Shown in pieces: positions 30,836 through 44,000 of a DNA stretch of 64,000 nt (positions are counted from its first letter, which is position 1; the number at the start of each line of letters is the position of its first letter). Source of the DNA: Linanthus parryae (lineage: Eukaryota; Streptophyta; Magnoliopsida; Ericales; Polemoniaceae); contig JALGPY010000008.1 in assembly GCA_023055425.1 (NCBI GenBank), forward strand, positions 17,395,359-17,459,358. Direction: 5' to 3'. Both the position numbers and the translations under genes were made by a program. The notes beneath the pieces were generated by a model that worked only from the letters and a program-made list of their open reading frames with translations, was not told the origin of the DNA and made no database searches.

Positions 30836-31554
30836 AGTTTGGAAATAGCGAAGGAATTAAAACGGGAATTTTGAATACAAAAAAAAAAACACAATATCAA
30901 TGTTTGCCCGAAAATTTACAAAATATGATACTTTTTGGAACGCGCGCGTTGAAGTAGATATTTTAGCATTGAAACCTTAACCTGACATCAATTTCAGAAG
31001 TGTAGTGATATGAGGTTTCAAAGCTCTAACCTCACCTTCAACTCAAGGTTTTTTTAAAAACATCACTCATTGACTTTTTCTGAATAAACTACCACATTAT
31101 AATTTTGGTACGGAACAAATCTAGTTTTGGTATCTATCTATTTTGAAAATGAGTAATTTTGGTAAAATAAAAATGCTGATTGGCACATTTACTGCCTTGG
31201 TAGTTGAATACCAAGAAAACTATGAACTTGGTTAGGAAAAAGGTGTCCGTATAGTTCAAAAAAGTTAAAAATGGGACGCGTTATAATGAATTCCGATTTA
31301 TAATTAGGGTTATTCAAAAGTAAAAGAAAATTATCTTGCACAGACAATGTGTATCTAATAACTGTAGGCATTCATTGAATACTGAGTCATGTACATTAGA
31401 TCAAAGACGTATTGCCTCGAAAGCTATAAGTGCATAGACAGTTCCAACTCTCACCAAGTATAAAAAAAACATTAAACTTTTGCAAATTGTTATCACTGGA
31501 AGTTGTCAAATAGATTGCGTAACTTGGTATTTGTTTTAGTTTTTTCTTAAATGG

Positions 31555-32614
31555 TGTACACACAAATTTATGCAATAGAAACAAATGCGAGAAATTCGGT
31601 GTCAAATATATTTTATTGATGAAATTAAGTGTAGCAGATTACAATCTCTGATAATAAATTTCTAAACAGAAATTAAATCCCCTGATTCTTCTCCTTGAAC
31701 TTCGAACGAGGGCCTTGCAGCTTGATCTCGGATCGAACGGATGAGCGGCCTTCGATTTTGACGAAGAACGCGATGAAGATCTCGAAGAACACAAACACCG
31801 AACGAGGGCTTTAGAGGCTTGATCTCGGATCGGGCGGATGAATATCTTCGATGTTGATGAAGAACCGGATGAACGCCTTGAAGAACACGAAGAACTGCTT
31901 GAAGATCTTCGAGTGTCTTGAAGAACGCGGATGGAGATCATCAACGGCTTGAAGAACTTGATGATGATCTTCGAAGAACTCGATGAAGAACTTCGAAGGG
32001 CTTGATGATGATCTTGATGATGGATGAACTCGTCAGGGCTACAGCAGCTTGATCTTCAGAGCTCTCTCCTTCTCGCAAGATGTAATTGTGTGCGTAGGAT
32101 CTTCGAGGTCTCGAAGATCGTTGATGATCTTGTGGATGGACGAACTCTTCAGGGCTTTAGCAGCTTGATCTTCAGAGCTCTCTCCTTGCAAGATGTAATT
32201 GTATGTCCCATATGCCTGAGGTGATCCCTTTATATAGGCATGGGCTGGCTTATTGGCCAAGGTAGAAAATAAATATAATTATTTATTTATTTATTTATTT
32301 TCTGCATCAATTTGACAAGTGGCGCAACACTATTGGCCGAGCTTGCTAGTCTTGATAGCTGCATGATTTTGACAAGTGGCGCAATGTGATTGGCCTTACT
32401 TGTTGACTTGTAGCCATGTCATGTAGTGATGTGGCGTCTCCATAAGCAGTCCTTGCTTGTAAATAAGGTTTTGTCTCATTTACAATTTAGTCCTCTTTTA
32501 ATTATTACTTAGGAGTAGCAATTTGGCATCGAGTGCTATTTGATCCCACCATTTAATTAGGCGATAAAAGACACATGGCACTATTTAATTGGCCGCAAAT
32601 TTTGTGTGTCTACA
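31555..32614 (-). repeat. 3' LTR of element D (left copy)
   Basis: The 1060-bp LTR has ends tgtacacacaaatttatg and ttttgtgtgtctaca on the plus strand. A TATA box (TATATAAA on the minus strand, 32229-32236) marks the element's promoter. The right half has many ttcgaagaacttgatgatga-like phrases of low complexity. Confidence 0.92.
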
Positions 32615-32630
32615 AATGCCCCCCGAGACT
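32615..32630 (-). other. Polypurine tract of element D
   Basis: On the minus strand, AGTCTCGGGGGGCATT directly precedes the 3' LTR. Confidence 0.65.
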
Positions 32631-34437
32631 TGTTTGCCGACTTTTAAACTTGTTGGCGTGACAAGTATCGAAACCCAATAATTTTTTTAAACTTCAATGT
32701 TGAGATCTCTTTTTGATTAGCTTGAGTCACTTGATTTTTTTTTTTTTTACTTGATCCATTTGATTTTTTCACATGATGGAATTGAAGTGAATAAAGATGG
32801 ACAGTTAGCTATCCAACTTCATGAGACCCTTCCTGACTCTTCCCTCCAAAATGTCTATGCTAGTTGAGGCGGTGTCTCTTTTTTTTCTATTGGGCCTTTT
32901 TTCCTTGGGCTTGAAATTATTTTAATCACGAAAGAGAACTACTTGCCGCCCCATGTCCGTCTATAAAAGAGGGTATTCTCTTGTTTAGAAGCAGTGATCG
33001 TGGTGCTTTGGATTACCACAAATACTCTTCTCTCTTTTTTTTTTTTTTTCTTTTTTTTAAATCTTCTTCTCTTCTAATTCTTTGTTTCTCCTTGCAGGAA
33101 ACTGTGGCTAGGGCACCTTTGTTTTGGTTCTCTGGCGCTGCTAACCAATGAACTTGTCACCTAATCTTCTTGCCGCCTCCTCCAAAGTCAAAGTACTAGA
33201 CTGTCTAGCGGCAGCCTAAATTTTCCTAAAATTTTCCTTTGACGCTATTTTTTGGATTGAGGCGTATTACCACCGTTGCCGGCTTGCCGCCATGGCGTGA
33301 AACAACCTCTATTTATTCTTGCTTAAGAGTCACGGTCTTGTTGATACGACTCCAATGCTAGAGTCATGGCCCGTGGTGATCTTTAGCTCAGTGTTATTGC
33401 TCACTTCGACGTTATTGATAACCATCCTCGCCGATGATATGGTTGCTCCTTTCGCGGTCCACGCTTTTTCTTTCACGATGGAGTGATTATTGCAACTTTG
33501 CACGATCTCTGAGCTTTGATCAGTCAATGCGCCGTTTTATTTGCGGTGGAGCTCGCTGGGTTTCAAATATTGCGTAGCTTCAAAAAAAATCAGATAGTTT
33601 TTTTTTTTCTTTACTTGTTTGACGCCCAAGTCAAAATCTAATGGCATTGTGTGATAGTGCCCAACTGAAACTACCCTTTTCTTTTTTCATAAAAGTGTCC
33701 AAGTAAGACTCATTTTTCTTTAAGACGTGTATATGAAGCAAAACCTTGTCTCCATTGATTAGAGTCCTTGACCGAGATGGATCATGATTGTGGTTTCGCC
33801 TTATATAAGCCGTGTAGGAGCATCAACCTTCAGTCTAAACATCGAGCTCGGATAACGACGTCGAACGCCTATTGCTGGCTTGCTGCAGGTTAGTTTTTTT
33901 CTTTTCTTCGCCGCCTTTATTTTCTGAAGTATTTCCTCTGCATTTTTTTTTTCTTTTTGAATTGAAATCCCTACTAATTACTTGCGAATAGCCACTGTAA
34001 TTAGCAGAAGAATTCGATTATACAGCCCCCGTCTATCATGGAGAAACTTTATTGCCCATGTTGCACATGAGCTTTAGCTATGAAACAAGTCTCACACCTA
34101 GTGCTTGCCACTTTTGCTTTGTTATTTTCTTTCTTTTAAAACAAAACAATGATGATCTATCTAGGAGTAGACCGCTAGGTGTAAACCCATATACACAACA
34201 TACATCCTCCTAGTAAGCATTCTGTAGGATATGGGGATGCACTTAATGCAGTATGTTTAATTACAATGTCATTCCTTTTGATTTAAATAATGTAACATTT
34301 TTTCGGCTGAAACACGTAACTGACTTTAATCTGCTTCAAATTTATGATTTTTTCTTTTGCTCATACTTTTCAGGTCTTCGTCCAAACCCCTTACAGTTGT
34401 CAATTACTTGGTTCATGCTTCTCAGCGGGTTTGCACA
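32631..34437. other. Element D 3' region without genes
   Basis: Non-coding sequence with several T-runs (near 32738, 33037 and 33597). I see no open frame with family similarity and no structured RNA. Confidence 0.5.
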
Positions 34438-34620
34438 GTGTTCAACGGCTCGGTCCGGCACCTGCTTCTTCGTAAGGGTGTATGTAGTGTTCAACGACTC
34501 GGTCCGGCACCTGCATCTTCGCGAGGGTGTTCATGGTGTTCAATGCCTCGGTCCGACACCTGTATCTTCACAAGGGTTTTCGCAGTGTTCAACGGGTCGG
34601 TCCGGCACTTGTTCTCTATG
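34438..34620. repeat. 49-bp tandem repeat, ~3.7 units
   Basis: Units begin tgttcaacggctcggtccgg and contain cacctgcttcttcgtaaggg or close variants. They lie directly before a second, unrelated array. Confidence 0.85.
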
Positions 34621-34823
34621 AGAGCCGTGTTAACACCGGAATCAACCGACTCCACACTAGCGTTAAACTTGTGTTAGAACCGTGTTAATACCGGAACAAA
34701 CCGAGTTCACACTTGATCAACTTGCGCTAGAGCCGTGTTAACACCGGAATAAACCGACTCCACACTCGTTCAACTTGCGCTAGAGGCGTGTTAATACCGG
34801 AATAAACCGACTCCACACTGTGT
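34621..34823. repeat. 53-55-bp tandem repeat, ~4 units
   Basis: Units begin gagccgtgttaacaccggaa and continue with aaaccgactccacactcg and a variable linker. Confidence 0.85.
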
Positions 34824-34879
34824 CGTCACCATGGTGGTTTTTCAAGGAATCTTTGCTTCACCGCCTTAACGTCTATTTA

Positions 34880-35480
34880 AGCTCCTGTGCCTCCAAGAAA
34901 AGAATCTGCCATGAAGACTGTTGAAGAAAGGAGTCGCGTCCAAATGAAGGAACCACCATGTAGCCTGTTCAAGCAAAGTACCCGCCATGAAGTCCACTCA
35001 GCAAAGGAACTGCGTCCAAGTGAAGGAACCGCCATGAAGTTCACTCAAGCAAAGGTACTGCGTCCAACCAAAGGAACCACCATGAAGCCCGTTCAAGCGA
35101 AGGAATCGCCACGAAGTTCGTCCAAGCGAAGGAACTTCCATGAAGCCCGTTCAAGCAAAGGAACTGTTCCCAAGCGAAGGAACTACCATGAACCCCGTTC
35201 AAGCAAAGGAACCGTGCCCAAGCGAAGGAACTGCCAGGAAGCCCGTTCAAGCAAAGGAACCGCGCCCAAGCAAAGGAACTGCCATGAAGCTCATTCAAGC
35301 AAAGGAACCCTCATGAAGTCTGTACAAGAGAAGGAATCGCCACGAAGTTTTACCAAGCGAAGAACCGCCATGAAGCCCGTTCAAGCAAAGGAACCTTGCC
35401 CAAGCGAAGGAACTGCCACGAAGACCAACTAAGCAAAGGAACCGCCATGATGTCGTTCAAGCGAAGGAACTGCGTTCAAA
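34880..35480. repeat. Array of irregular 30-45-bp units
   Basis: The phrases aaggaactgccatgaagccc and gttcaagcaaaggaaccg alternate throughout. The array holds a long open frame on the plus strand, but that is a product of the repetition and matches no family. Confidence 0.85.
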
Positions 35481-35639
35481 TCCAACACTTTTGCTTAATA
35501 GGAGAATGGGTTGTTTTTGGTGGTTACGACTGCACTCAAGGTGATGCCTCAAGTTGCCTACGTACCCTTTTGAGGATCAAGTCGAACGTAGTTCAATTTT
35601 GGTGCATTCACAGTTTATACTCTTGTGTGCAAGGAGTAG

Positions 35640-35925
35640 CGAAGCGGTTTATGCTCATGCCTTAGGAGCTGTAAAGCAGTTTATGCTCATACTAAAGGAG
35701 CGGTGGTGCGGTTTATGCTCCTGCCAGAGCTGTGAAGCAGTTTATGCTCGTGCTACAGGAGCAGTAAAGCAGTTTATGCTCGTACTAAAGGAGCGGTGGT
35801 GCGGTTTATGCTCGTGCCAGAGCTGTGAAGCAGTTTATGCTCGTGCTACAGGAGCGGTAAAGCAGTTTATGCTCGTACTAAAGGAGCGGTGAAGCATTTT
35901 ATGCTCATGCCTTAGGAGCGGTAGA
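35640..35925. repeat. Array of ~30-35-bp units
   Basis: Units contain gcagtttatgctcgtgctac and aggagcggtaaa variants, in a higher-order arrangement in which about 99 bp appears twice (near 35705 and 35785). Confidence 0.85.
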
Positions 35926-36250
35926 CAATCTTCTCATGTGAAGATCGAGAAAGTTTAGGCTCTTATCCAGGAGCTATGGGCAATCTTCATATGCGAAGAT
36001 CGAAAAAGTTTATGCTCTTATCCAGGAGCTGTGACCAATCTTCATGTGAGAAGATGGAGAAAGTTTAGGCTCTTTTCCAGGAGCGGTAGACAATCTTCAT
36101 ATGCGAAGATTGAGAAAGTTTAGGCTCTTATCCAGGAGCTGTAGACAATCTTCATATGCGAAGATCGAGAAAGTTTAGGCTCTTATCCAGGAGCTTTGAC
36201 CAATCTTCATATGAGAAGACGGAGAAAGTTTAGGCTCTTTTCCAGGAGCG
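35926..36250. repeat. ~58-bp tandem repeat, 5-6 units
   Basis: Units contain caatcttcatatgcgaagat and gagaaagtttaggctcttat followed by ccaggagct. The array ends at the gag stop codon region. Confidence 0.88.
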
Positions 36251-36258
36251 TTCTGGTA

Positions 36259-38008
36259 TCAATTTGTTGATTTTGGAGAAGTGAATTCCATGCCCTTCAT
36301 ATAACCTCGTTCCATCTTTGATTTGCCGTAAATCTTTCTTGGCCATTGAACTAAAGAAAGAATTAGTGTCTTCACACTTGATTTCTTTCTCTTCTGTGGT
36401 TGGGTCACTTTAACTTCACTTGGAGAAGCCATCTGTAGCTTCATGCCTTGGAGGACTCCATCTTGAGCTTGCTCATGATTTGACTTGTCTGGAGAGAGCT
36501 TCGTTGGCTGGGCTTTCTTCATTTTCCATACCTTCTCAACCTCACGCATCTTTGAGTCATTACATGAACATGTATGACGATGATTATATAGTGTTGACTT
36601 ACTTTGACGTTGGACCCACCTCTTCTTTTGAGTAACTGGCATCCTTCTTTCGTCCTCGCGTTTGTTTAACTTCGTCTTTACGCAACGACTGCCCCCATTT
36701 TGAGAAGAGCCTCTTTGTACATGACTTTGTTGCTTTCCTCCCTTCTTGACACCAATAGGTGATTCCCCTAGCATCATTTTGCATGAGTTCTTTGCTACTC
36801 GCCATTCGAAGGGTTCAACCGAGATGGAGGTGACATTTGTTGTGGAAGATCCAATTTCTTCTTCCAACAAGACCTTCCCTTCCATGACAAGTTGCATGAT
36901 CTTATCCTTGAGTATGAAGCACTTCGTGGTAGGATGACCAAGGATACGATGGTACTTGCAGTACTTGGGATCGTTTACCTTGTCAGCTTCTTCAGGTCGT
37001 TTTGACTCCAAAGGCTCGAGGATCTTTTGTTCCACCAATTGTTCGAGCATTGAAGGAACTTCATCATCGGCAAACGGATACACCTTTGACTGCAATTCTT
37101 TGAGTGTAGGTCGTGATGGTGTCTTTTGTGCATTAGAATTGACCATATAATTCTTCTTTCCCATATCCGATAGCTTTATTGGCGCGGTGGTGACAACCAT
37201 GGACTCTTGATTGGCAGCCTTAAGCGTGAACTTCCCGCATTTATGATAATCTTGTTTGCCTCCATCTTTCCATGCTTCAAAAGGAGGTGGTCCTTGGCTT
37301 CCACTTGACGCGATGCTGAGTTTCATGTCATGAGCGCGAGTGGCAAGTTCTTTGAAGGAAGTTGGCCTTATTCCTTGAAGTATGTATCGCAGACCCCAAT
37401 TCATGCCTTGGATGCACATCTCAATAGCCGAACCTTCTGAGAGTCTATCCTTGCAGTTAAAGCTCAATTTCCTCCAACGGTTGATGTAGTCAATGGCCTT
37501 CTCGTATTTATTTTGGCGAGTGTTAGTCAACTCGGTCATGCTAACGGTCCGCCTTGTGCTGTAGAAACGGTTGAGAAACTCCTGCTCCATCTGCCCCCAG
37601 CTATCGATGGACCTCGGATCAAGCTGACCATACCACTCGAAGGTGTCATCTTTAAGGGTCCTCACAAACTTCTTTACGAGAAGGTCTCCATCGGTTCCAG
37701 CGTTGTTACATGTCTCGACGAAGTGGGCAACATGCTGCCTAGGGTTTCCTTTTCCCGAGAATTGCTGAAACTTAGGAGGATTGTAACCATCAGGCATGAT
37801 TAACTTCTCGATTCTCTCCGTGTAAGGCTTGGTATAGGACTTAGATGAACTCAACAGTACCCCATGCCTCCCATTCATGGTGTTCATGATGATCTCTTGT
37901 AGTTGATCGAGAGGAATGATGTCATTGGCTGACAATTGCACACTTGGACGCGCTTCTTGTCCATTATCCGTCGTTCTAGCTTCTGGTGTGACCTTGGGAG
38001 CATGTTCA
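36259..38008 (-). pseudogene. Element D gag, C-terminal part
   Basis: This is the downstream part of gag after the copia E insertion; the frame continues exactly across the GTTCA duplication from the part at 46456-46924. It holds a Retrotrans_gag domain (FSGKGNPRQHVAHFVETC, LKDDTFEWYGQLDPRSIDSW) at about 90-190 codons from the break. A zinc-binding CKYHRILGHPTTKC lies later, and a K/S-rich tail ends at 36259. No protease follows. Confidence 0.88.
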
Positions 38009-39453
38009 TGTTGGAATAGATGCCCTAGAGGCAATCATAGATTTAGTATGAACAATGTTTTGGCTAGAATATTCATTTATTATTTATGGCGATATTTAAT
38101 ATAATGAAGTCCTTAGATAAATTGTGTCATTTATCTTAAGTGTCCCTAGTCCATTATATTGATTAATAGGACAATCAAATATAGACTAGTATGTGGGTAG
38201 ATTGATATGGAGATATCAAGTCTAACACATGGGTATGCATTAGGAGTAATGGCATACTGGATTGACCCACGACGAAAAGGATACATTAGATTATGTGAAG
38301 TCACAATCGCTTTTCGTAGTGCTAATATTATTGCAATCCTTGGACTTGAAGTCACTAGATACTCTAGTTGTGAAATATTGCGCTTTGATGTTATCAAACG
38401 TTACACCGTAACTGGGTAATCATAAAGGTGGCTATCGGGCGTGGTAGGAAGCAAGCTTAGAGATCGTAGTGATGTAGATAGGATTTGTCCCTCCCACATA
38501 ATGGGGGTAAATATCCACGGCCACTCGAGGGATGAGGCTTATTGAATGTCTGGCCAGACTCAGATAAATTAATATAGAGATATTAATGTTATCTGCAAGC
38601 ATAAGCATATTCCCAGGATCGAGGAACTATGGATTGGATATACGAGTGTGACTATTTATGTCTCGTGTCCAATCCGGATATGGAGACAAAGGGATAATGC
38701 AATGTGACATACTGGGCACAAAGGTTTGTCGGGATCACTGACTATTTCTATTGGTTGGGTTGCATGGATGTGTTGCTAGACACCGCTCCATGTTAGTAAT
38801 AGTTACTACCAACTATATAGAAACCTATGGGGTCACACGTCAAATAGAGTAGAGCTAGATTTGGGATTAATTAATATGGATTAATTAATAGAAGGATCAT
38901 TGTGCAACACCTTGCAAACTTAGTAGGACTAATTTGCAAGGAAGGGAATAGTTCTAGTCCTACTAGAACAAGAAAAACTCTTTTATGGAAACAACAAGGA
39001 GTTGTTGGAGTATATAAAGGAGGCTCTAGCTTCCTTCCCACTACATGAGTTATTATTAGACATAACACATAAAGAGTGGGAGAGAGCAAAAAGAGAGAGC
39101 AAGACAAAAGAGCTAGGGCCGAAACCCTAGCCCTCCCGTCCGCCCCTCAACCCGACGGTAAAGAGAGGCCGCCCCCTCCCTTGTGCCTTGGTGATTTGTT
39201 GCTTTGATCTTCATCCCTCTTCCTCCGGGTTCAAGCTAGCACTTGTGGATAAGGAAGAATCTAGATCTCACCTCTAGATGTGGATCAACCGTAGAGACGA
39301 GGACATCATTCTTCGTGTGATCTCACAAATCAAAAGGTACACATCTTCTATGTCCTTAATCATGTTATGATGTCTCTTCCTGTGATCCTTGGTGGGCTTT
39401 GGGTAGGATTAATTTTTGTTATTCCGCTGCGTTACCTACGTCAAAACCCAACA
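38009..39453 (+). repeat. 5' LTR of copia E
   Basis: It runs from tgttggaatagatgcc to caaaacccaaca. A TATA box tatataaa at 39011-39018 is followed by a transcribed part rich in 'gccgaaaccctagcc'. Confidence 0.95.
39011..39018 (+). promoter_or_regulatory. TATA box in the copia E 5' LTR
   Basis: The sequence tatataaa stands in an otherwise non-repetitive context and is repeated at the same place in the 3' LTR (46013-46020). It would drive the genomic transcript. Confidence 0.65.
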
Positions 39454-39454
39454 G

Positions 39455-39466
39455 TGGTATCAGAGC
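39455..39466 (+). other. Primer binding site of copia E
   Basis: The sequence tggtatcagagc matches the initiator tRNA-Met 3' end and starts two bases after the LTR. Confidence 0.92.
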
Positions 39467-41060
39467 CACAGGTCGTAGAGCATAACATGATATTATGTGT
39501 TTACGATTTCAGTTCATACACCGTATTATTGTTTATTACGCGAAAACTGAAAATTGGCATAGTAGATGCAATATTGAATTTGATTCAATCAAACAAGACC
39601 CAATTTAACATTGGATGTTAGAATTGGTGAGTTTAATCACATAGGATGTGAATAATTGGGTTCTTGAAAAATTAGGGTTCATGGGCACATGATTGAAAAG
39701 GGGTTTTCAATTATGGAAACAAAATTATGGAAATAAATCCATATGGAAACAACCTTGCTTGGGCAACAAGGAAGGAGGAAGGGGACTAGGGCCGAAACCC
39801 TAGCCGCCCGCCCCTCCCTTGCGCGCCAAGCAAGGCCGCAGCCCCCTAGGCGTGCGGCGGTCCTAGGGTTCGGGCCACTTGTTGGCTTGGACCCTTTGGA
39901 CCGTTGTGAAACCCTAGTTACCCAATTTTATTAAAATTAAACAAGCGCGTTAAAAAATTGGTTTTAACCGTATTATGTGCTTTATTGCATGGTGGATGGA
40001 TATGGCCTAGGATTGTGGATGTTTATTGTTTTGTGGTTTGGTTTACGGCCTGCGAGCTGATCAAATTAATGTAATAATTAATTAAGTTTTACGGCCTGCG
40101 AGTCGCTCTTTTTCTCCTCGATATGTGAGGCTTTTGTTATTTATTTATTCTAGACGTTAGGCTAGAATTAGAAATATTTAGATGATAGCCAAGAACATGG
40201 AGAAGAAGACCGGAGAACCAAAGGAGCCAAAAGACATCCCTAGGCGCGCAGCTATGGTGGAGCACATGGAGATGAGCTCGGCACTTTAGGGTAATTAGAT
40301 ATTATCATTGGCTTGATAATATCATTAGTCTAGAGGCCATATCCATGCCACGTTTTTTTTATTTTGTGGATGTTTATTATTCATGCCTTGTTATTTATTT
40401 TGTGTGTATGGTGCTACAAGCAAAACGATAACAAGATAATAATAAACAAGGTAGGTCTTTTATTGTGGATGGCCCAATCCAAATAAGTAGACCATGTTGA
40501 TAAAGATCAACCAAACAAATTAAAAGAAATCCCTCAACTAAATATTGCGTTTTGCCTTCTCTTGCCAAAACACCCTTCATGATCATGGCCTATTAAAATT
40601 CGGGCTTGCCAAAGCAAGGCGATTTTAATTTTTCATGATGTGTTGCGGACGACGCAAGCTAGTAATGCGTGTATGTTGAAAGCAAGAGGTTGGACGCAAC
40701 TAGGCAAGAGTCAATTGGATTGATGAGCTTAGAGGCATGACAATTAGGAGTTATCCAATTGGATAAAGAATAAAAGGAATTTATTCACCTAATTGGACCA
40801 AGAGTTGCATGGGATGCAATTGGAATTGTTCCTACCCAAATAACCAATTCTTGGGTGACTTGCCAAAGCAAGCTCAAGAAGAAGTGAAAAAGGGATCTTG
40901 GACCCACTAGAAAGTATAAAGATATTTTCCGCTTTAATAGAGAGGGCTATTAATCCGAGAAAAATAGTGGGAGCTATATTTAATGATCTAGCCATTGTTA
41001 AATATAGTTAAATTGTTCAAAATACTAAATTGCATATTTCTCGTTTTTGTAGAATTCCAA
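39467..41060 (+). other. Long untranslated leader of copia E
   Basis: About 1.6 kb separates the primer binding site from the polyprotein ATG. It contains no supported gene. Upstream ATGs are frequent, so translation of the polyprotein would need internal initiation, leader shunting or splicing; the sequence does not decide which. Confidence 0.6.
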
Positions 41061-44000
41061 ATGGCAAACAACAACGCATCGAGTTCATCCCTACGATCTG
41101 TCCTTGAGAAGGATAAATTGTCTGGAACGAATTTCCTTGACTGGTACAGAAACTTGAGGATTGTCCTCAAGCAAGAAAAGAAGCTGTACGTCTTGGACAC
41201 TCCAATTCCAGACCCACCACAAGATGAGTCTCTATTAGCGGAAGTAAGGGCACGTCAGAAACATATTGATGATTCTAATGACGTGACTTGCCTCATGCTT
41301 TGTACCATGACTGGTGAGCTTCAGAAGCAACACGAGGACATGGAAGCCTATGATATGATCAGACACTTGAAACAATTGTTTCAGGAACAGGCAAGGCATG
41401 AGCGCTATGAGGTGTCTAAAGCGTTGTTCAAAAGCAGTCTTGCAGAGGGGAATCCAGTAGGCCCTCATGTACTCCGAATGATCGGGTACATAGAGAACCT
41501 TGAGAGACTGGGGTTCCCACTCGGCCAGGACTTGGCGACTGATCTAGTCTTGCAATCGTTGCCTGACAGTTATAATCAGTTCATTATGAACTATAATATG
41601 AATGAGATCAACAAGTCTTTGCCAGACCTATTGAACATGCTAAAGACAGCTGAGCAAAGCATCAATAAAGGCAAGGGCAAGGCCATAATGATGGTACACA
41701 AGAAGAAGGGCAAGTCAGTTGCATCTACTTCAAAAGGAAAACGCAAGAAAGTTGCGAAATCCAAGGATGCCCTAAAGCCTAGTGGAGCTGTGGCTAAAGG
41801 TGAATGTCACTACTGCAGCCAGCCGGGTCACTGGAGGAGGAATTGCCCTAAATATCTGGAGGATAAGAAGCTTGGAATAGTGATTCCACCACCACCAGGT
41901 ATTTATGTTATAGACATCAATCTCTCTATTTCATCATCCTGGGTATTGGATACCGGATGTGGTTCTCACATTTGTCGTAATGTGCAGGATTTGAAAAGAA
42001 GTAGAAGATTGCGAAAAGGGGAGATAGACTTGCGCGTCGGGAATGGAGCAAAGGTTTCTGCATTAGCTGTAGGCGTTTATGAGCTATCTTTGCCTTCTGG
42101 ACTTATTTTAGAATTAGACAATTGCTTTTATGTGCCTGCTATGAGCAGAAACATTATTTCCGTTTCTTGTTTGGACGAGAAAGGTTTTTCTATTTCAATA
42201 AAGGACAAGTGTTGCTCCATTTATTTTGATAGTATGCACTATTGTAGTGCGCATTTGTCTAATGGATTGTATATCCTTGATCTAAATAATCCAATCTATA
42301 ACATAAATACTAAAAGGATTAAAACTAATGATTTAAATCCTACATATCTATGGCACTGTCGTTTAGGCCATATAAATGAGAAACGCATATCTAGACTCCA
42401 TAAGGATGGACTTCTAGACTCATTTGATTTGGAATCATATGAGACATGTGAATCTTGTTTATTGGGAAAAATGACAAAGTCCCCTTTCAATAAGAAAGGC
42501 GAGCGGACTGGTGAGTTATTGGCACTCATACATACTGATGTATGCGGGCCATTCCCCACGCCTGCCAGAGGTGGTTATACCTACTTCATCACATTTACTG
42601 ATGATTTCAGTAGATATGGATTTGTATACCTTATGAAGGCCAAATCCGAATCCTTTGAATTGTTCAAAGAATTCAAGAGTGAAGTAGAGAAGCAACTTGG
42701 CAAGAGTATTAAAGCTCTACGATCGGATCGTGGAGGAGAATACTTAAGCCAAGAGTTTGATGAGTATCTTAGAGAGTGTGGGATAGTATCCCAGCTCACT
42801 CCACCCGGAACACCACAATGGAATGGTGTATCTGAGAGGAGGAATCGCACTCTATTAGATATGGTGCGATCTATGATGTCTCAAACAGATCTTCCGATAT
42901 CCTTTTGGGGACATGCTCTAATGACGGCAGCTTTTACCATTAACCGTGTTCCATCCAAATCAGTCATGAAGACGCCATATGAGATATGGACTGGGAAGCG
43001 TCCCATAGTGTCGTTTATGAAGATTTGGGGCTGCGACGTCTATGTAAAGCGTTTACAAACAGACAAGCTCGGGCCTAAAGCGGATAAGTGTAAGTTTGTG
43101 GGATATCCTAAAGAGACTAAAGGATATTATTTCTATAACCCTACCGAGAACAAAGTGTTTGTTGCTCGGACCGGCGTGTTTCTAGAAAGAGAACTAGTCT
43201 CTAAAGAAGCAAGTGGGAGGGTTGTAGAACTTGAAGAAATTCATGAACCACAAACCACTGAACCAATAATGGAACATGAACAGGAACCACAAGAAGTTGT
43301 GGAAGAACCTGTTCAGGTAACACAGGAACTCCGTAGATCAGGAAGAGTGCGTCATGAGCCAGAGAGGTATGGACTTCTCGTGACTGAGCCCGATGACGTA
43401 CCACTCATGGATGATGAGCCTGCAAACTATGGAGAAGCCATGAGTGGCCTAGACTCTAAGAAGTGGCTAGAAGCCATGAGATCCGAAATGGATTCCATGT
43501 ATACCAACAAAGTATGGACTTTGGTGGAACCACCCGCAGGGGCTCGACCCATAGGGTGCAAGTGGGTCTTCAAGAAAAAGACCGACATGGATGGCAAGGT
43601 AGTTGCCTATAAGGGCCGATTGGTGGCCAAAGGTTATAGACAAATTCATGGTATTGACTATGATGAGACCTTTTCACCAGTCGCCATGACTAAATCCATT
43701 CGAATCTTACTTGCTATTGCAGCATACTACGACTATGAGATTTGGCAAATGGATGTCAAAACAGCGTTCCTTTATGGGAACCTCCTTGAGGATGTGTACA
43801 TGACACAACCAGAGGGTTTTGAGGATCCAGAGAATGCCAATAAAGTCTGTAAGCTGCAAAGGTCCATTTATGGATTAAAACAAGCTTCTAGGAGCTGGAA
43901 TCGACGTTTTGATGACGCGGTCAAAGAGTTTGGCTTCATCAAGAACGAAGATGAGCCTTGTGTTTACAAGAAGGTTAGTGGGAGCTCTATAGTATTTCTG

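Noticed and set aside
31189..31371. Captured gene fragment in Helitron B left arm
   Set aside because: The 60-codon frame looks protein-like in places but matches no family I know and is short enough to be chance.
34887..35892. Open frames of 100-180 codons in element D
   Set aside because: They run through tandem arrays and simply translate the repeated units.
38146..39107. Small frames in the copia E LTRs (also at 45148-46109)
   Set aside because: Identical in both LTRs and explained by LTR sequence identity; not genes.
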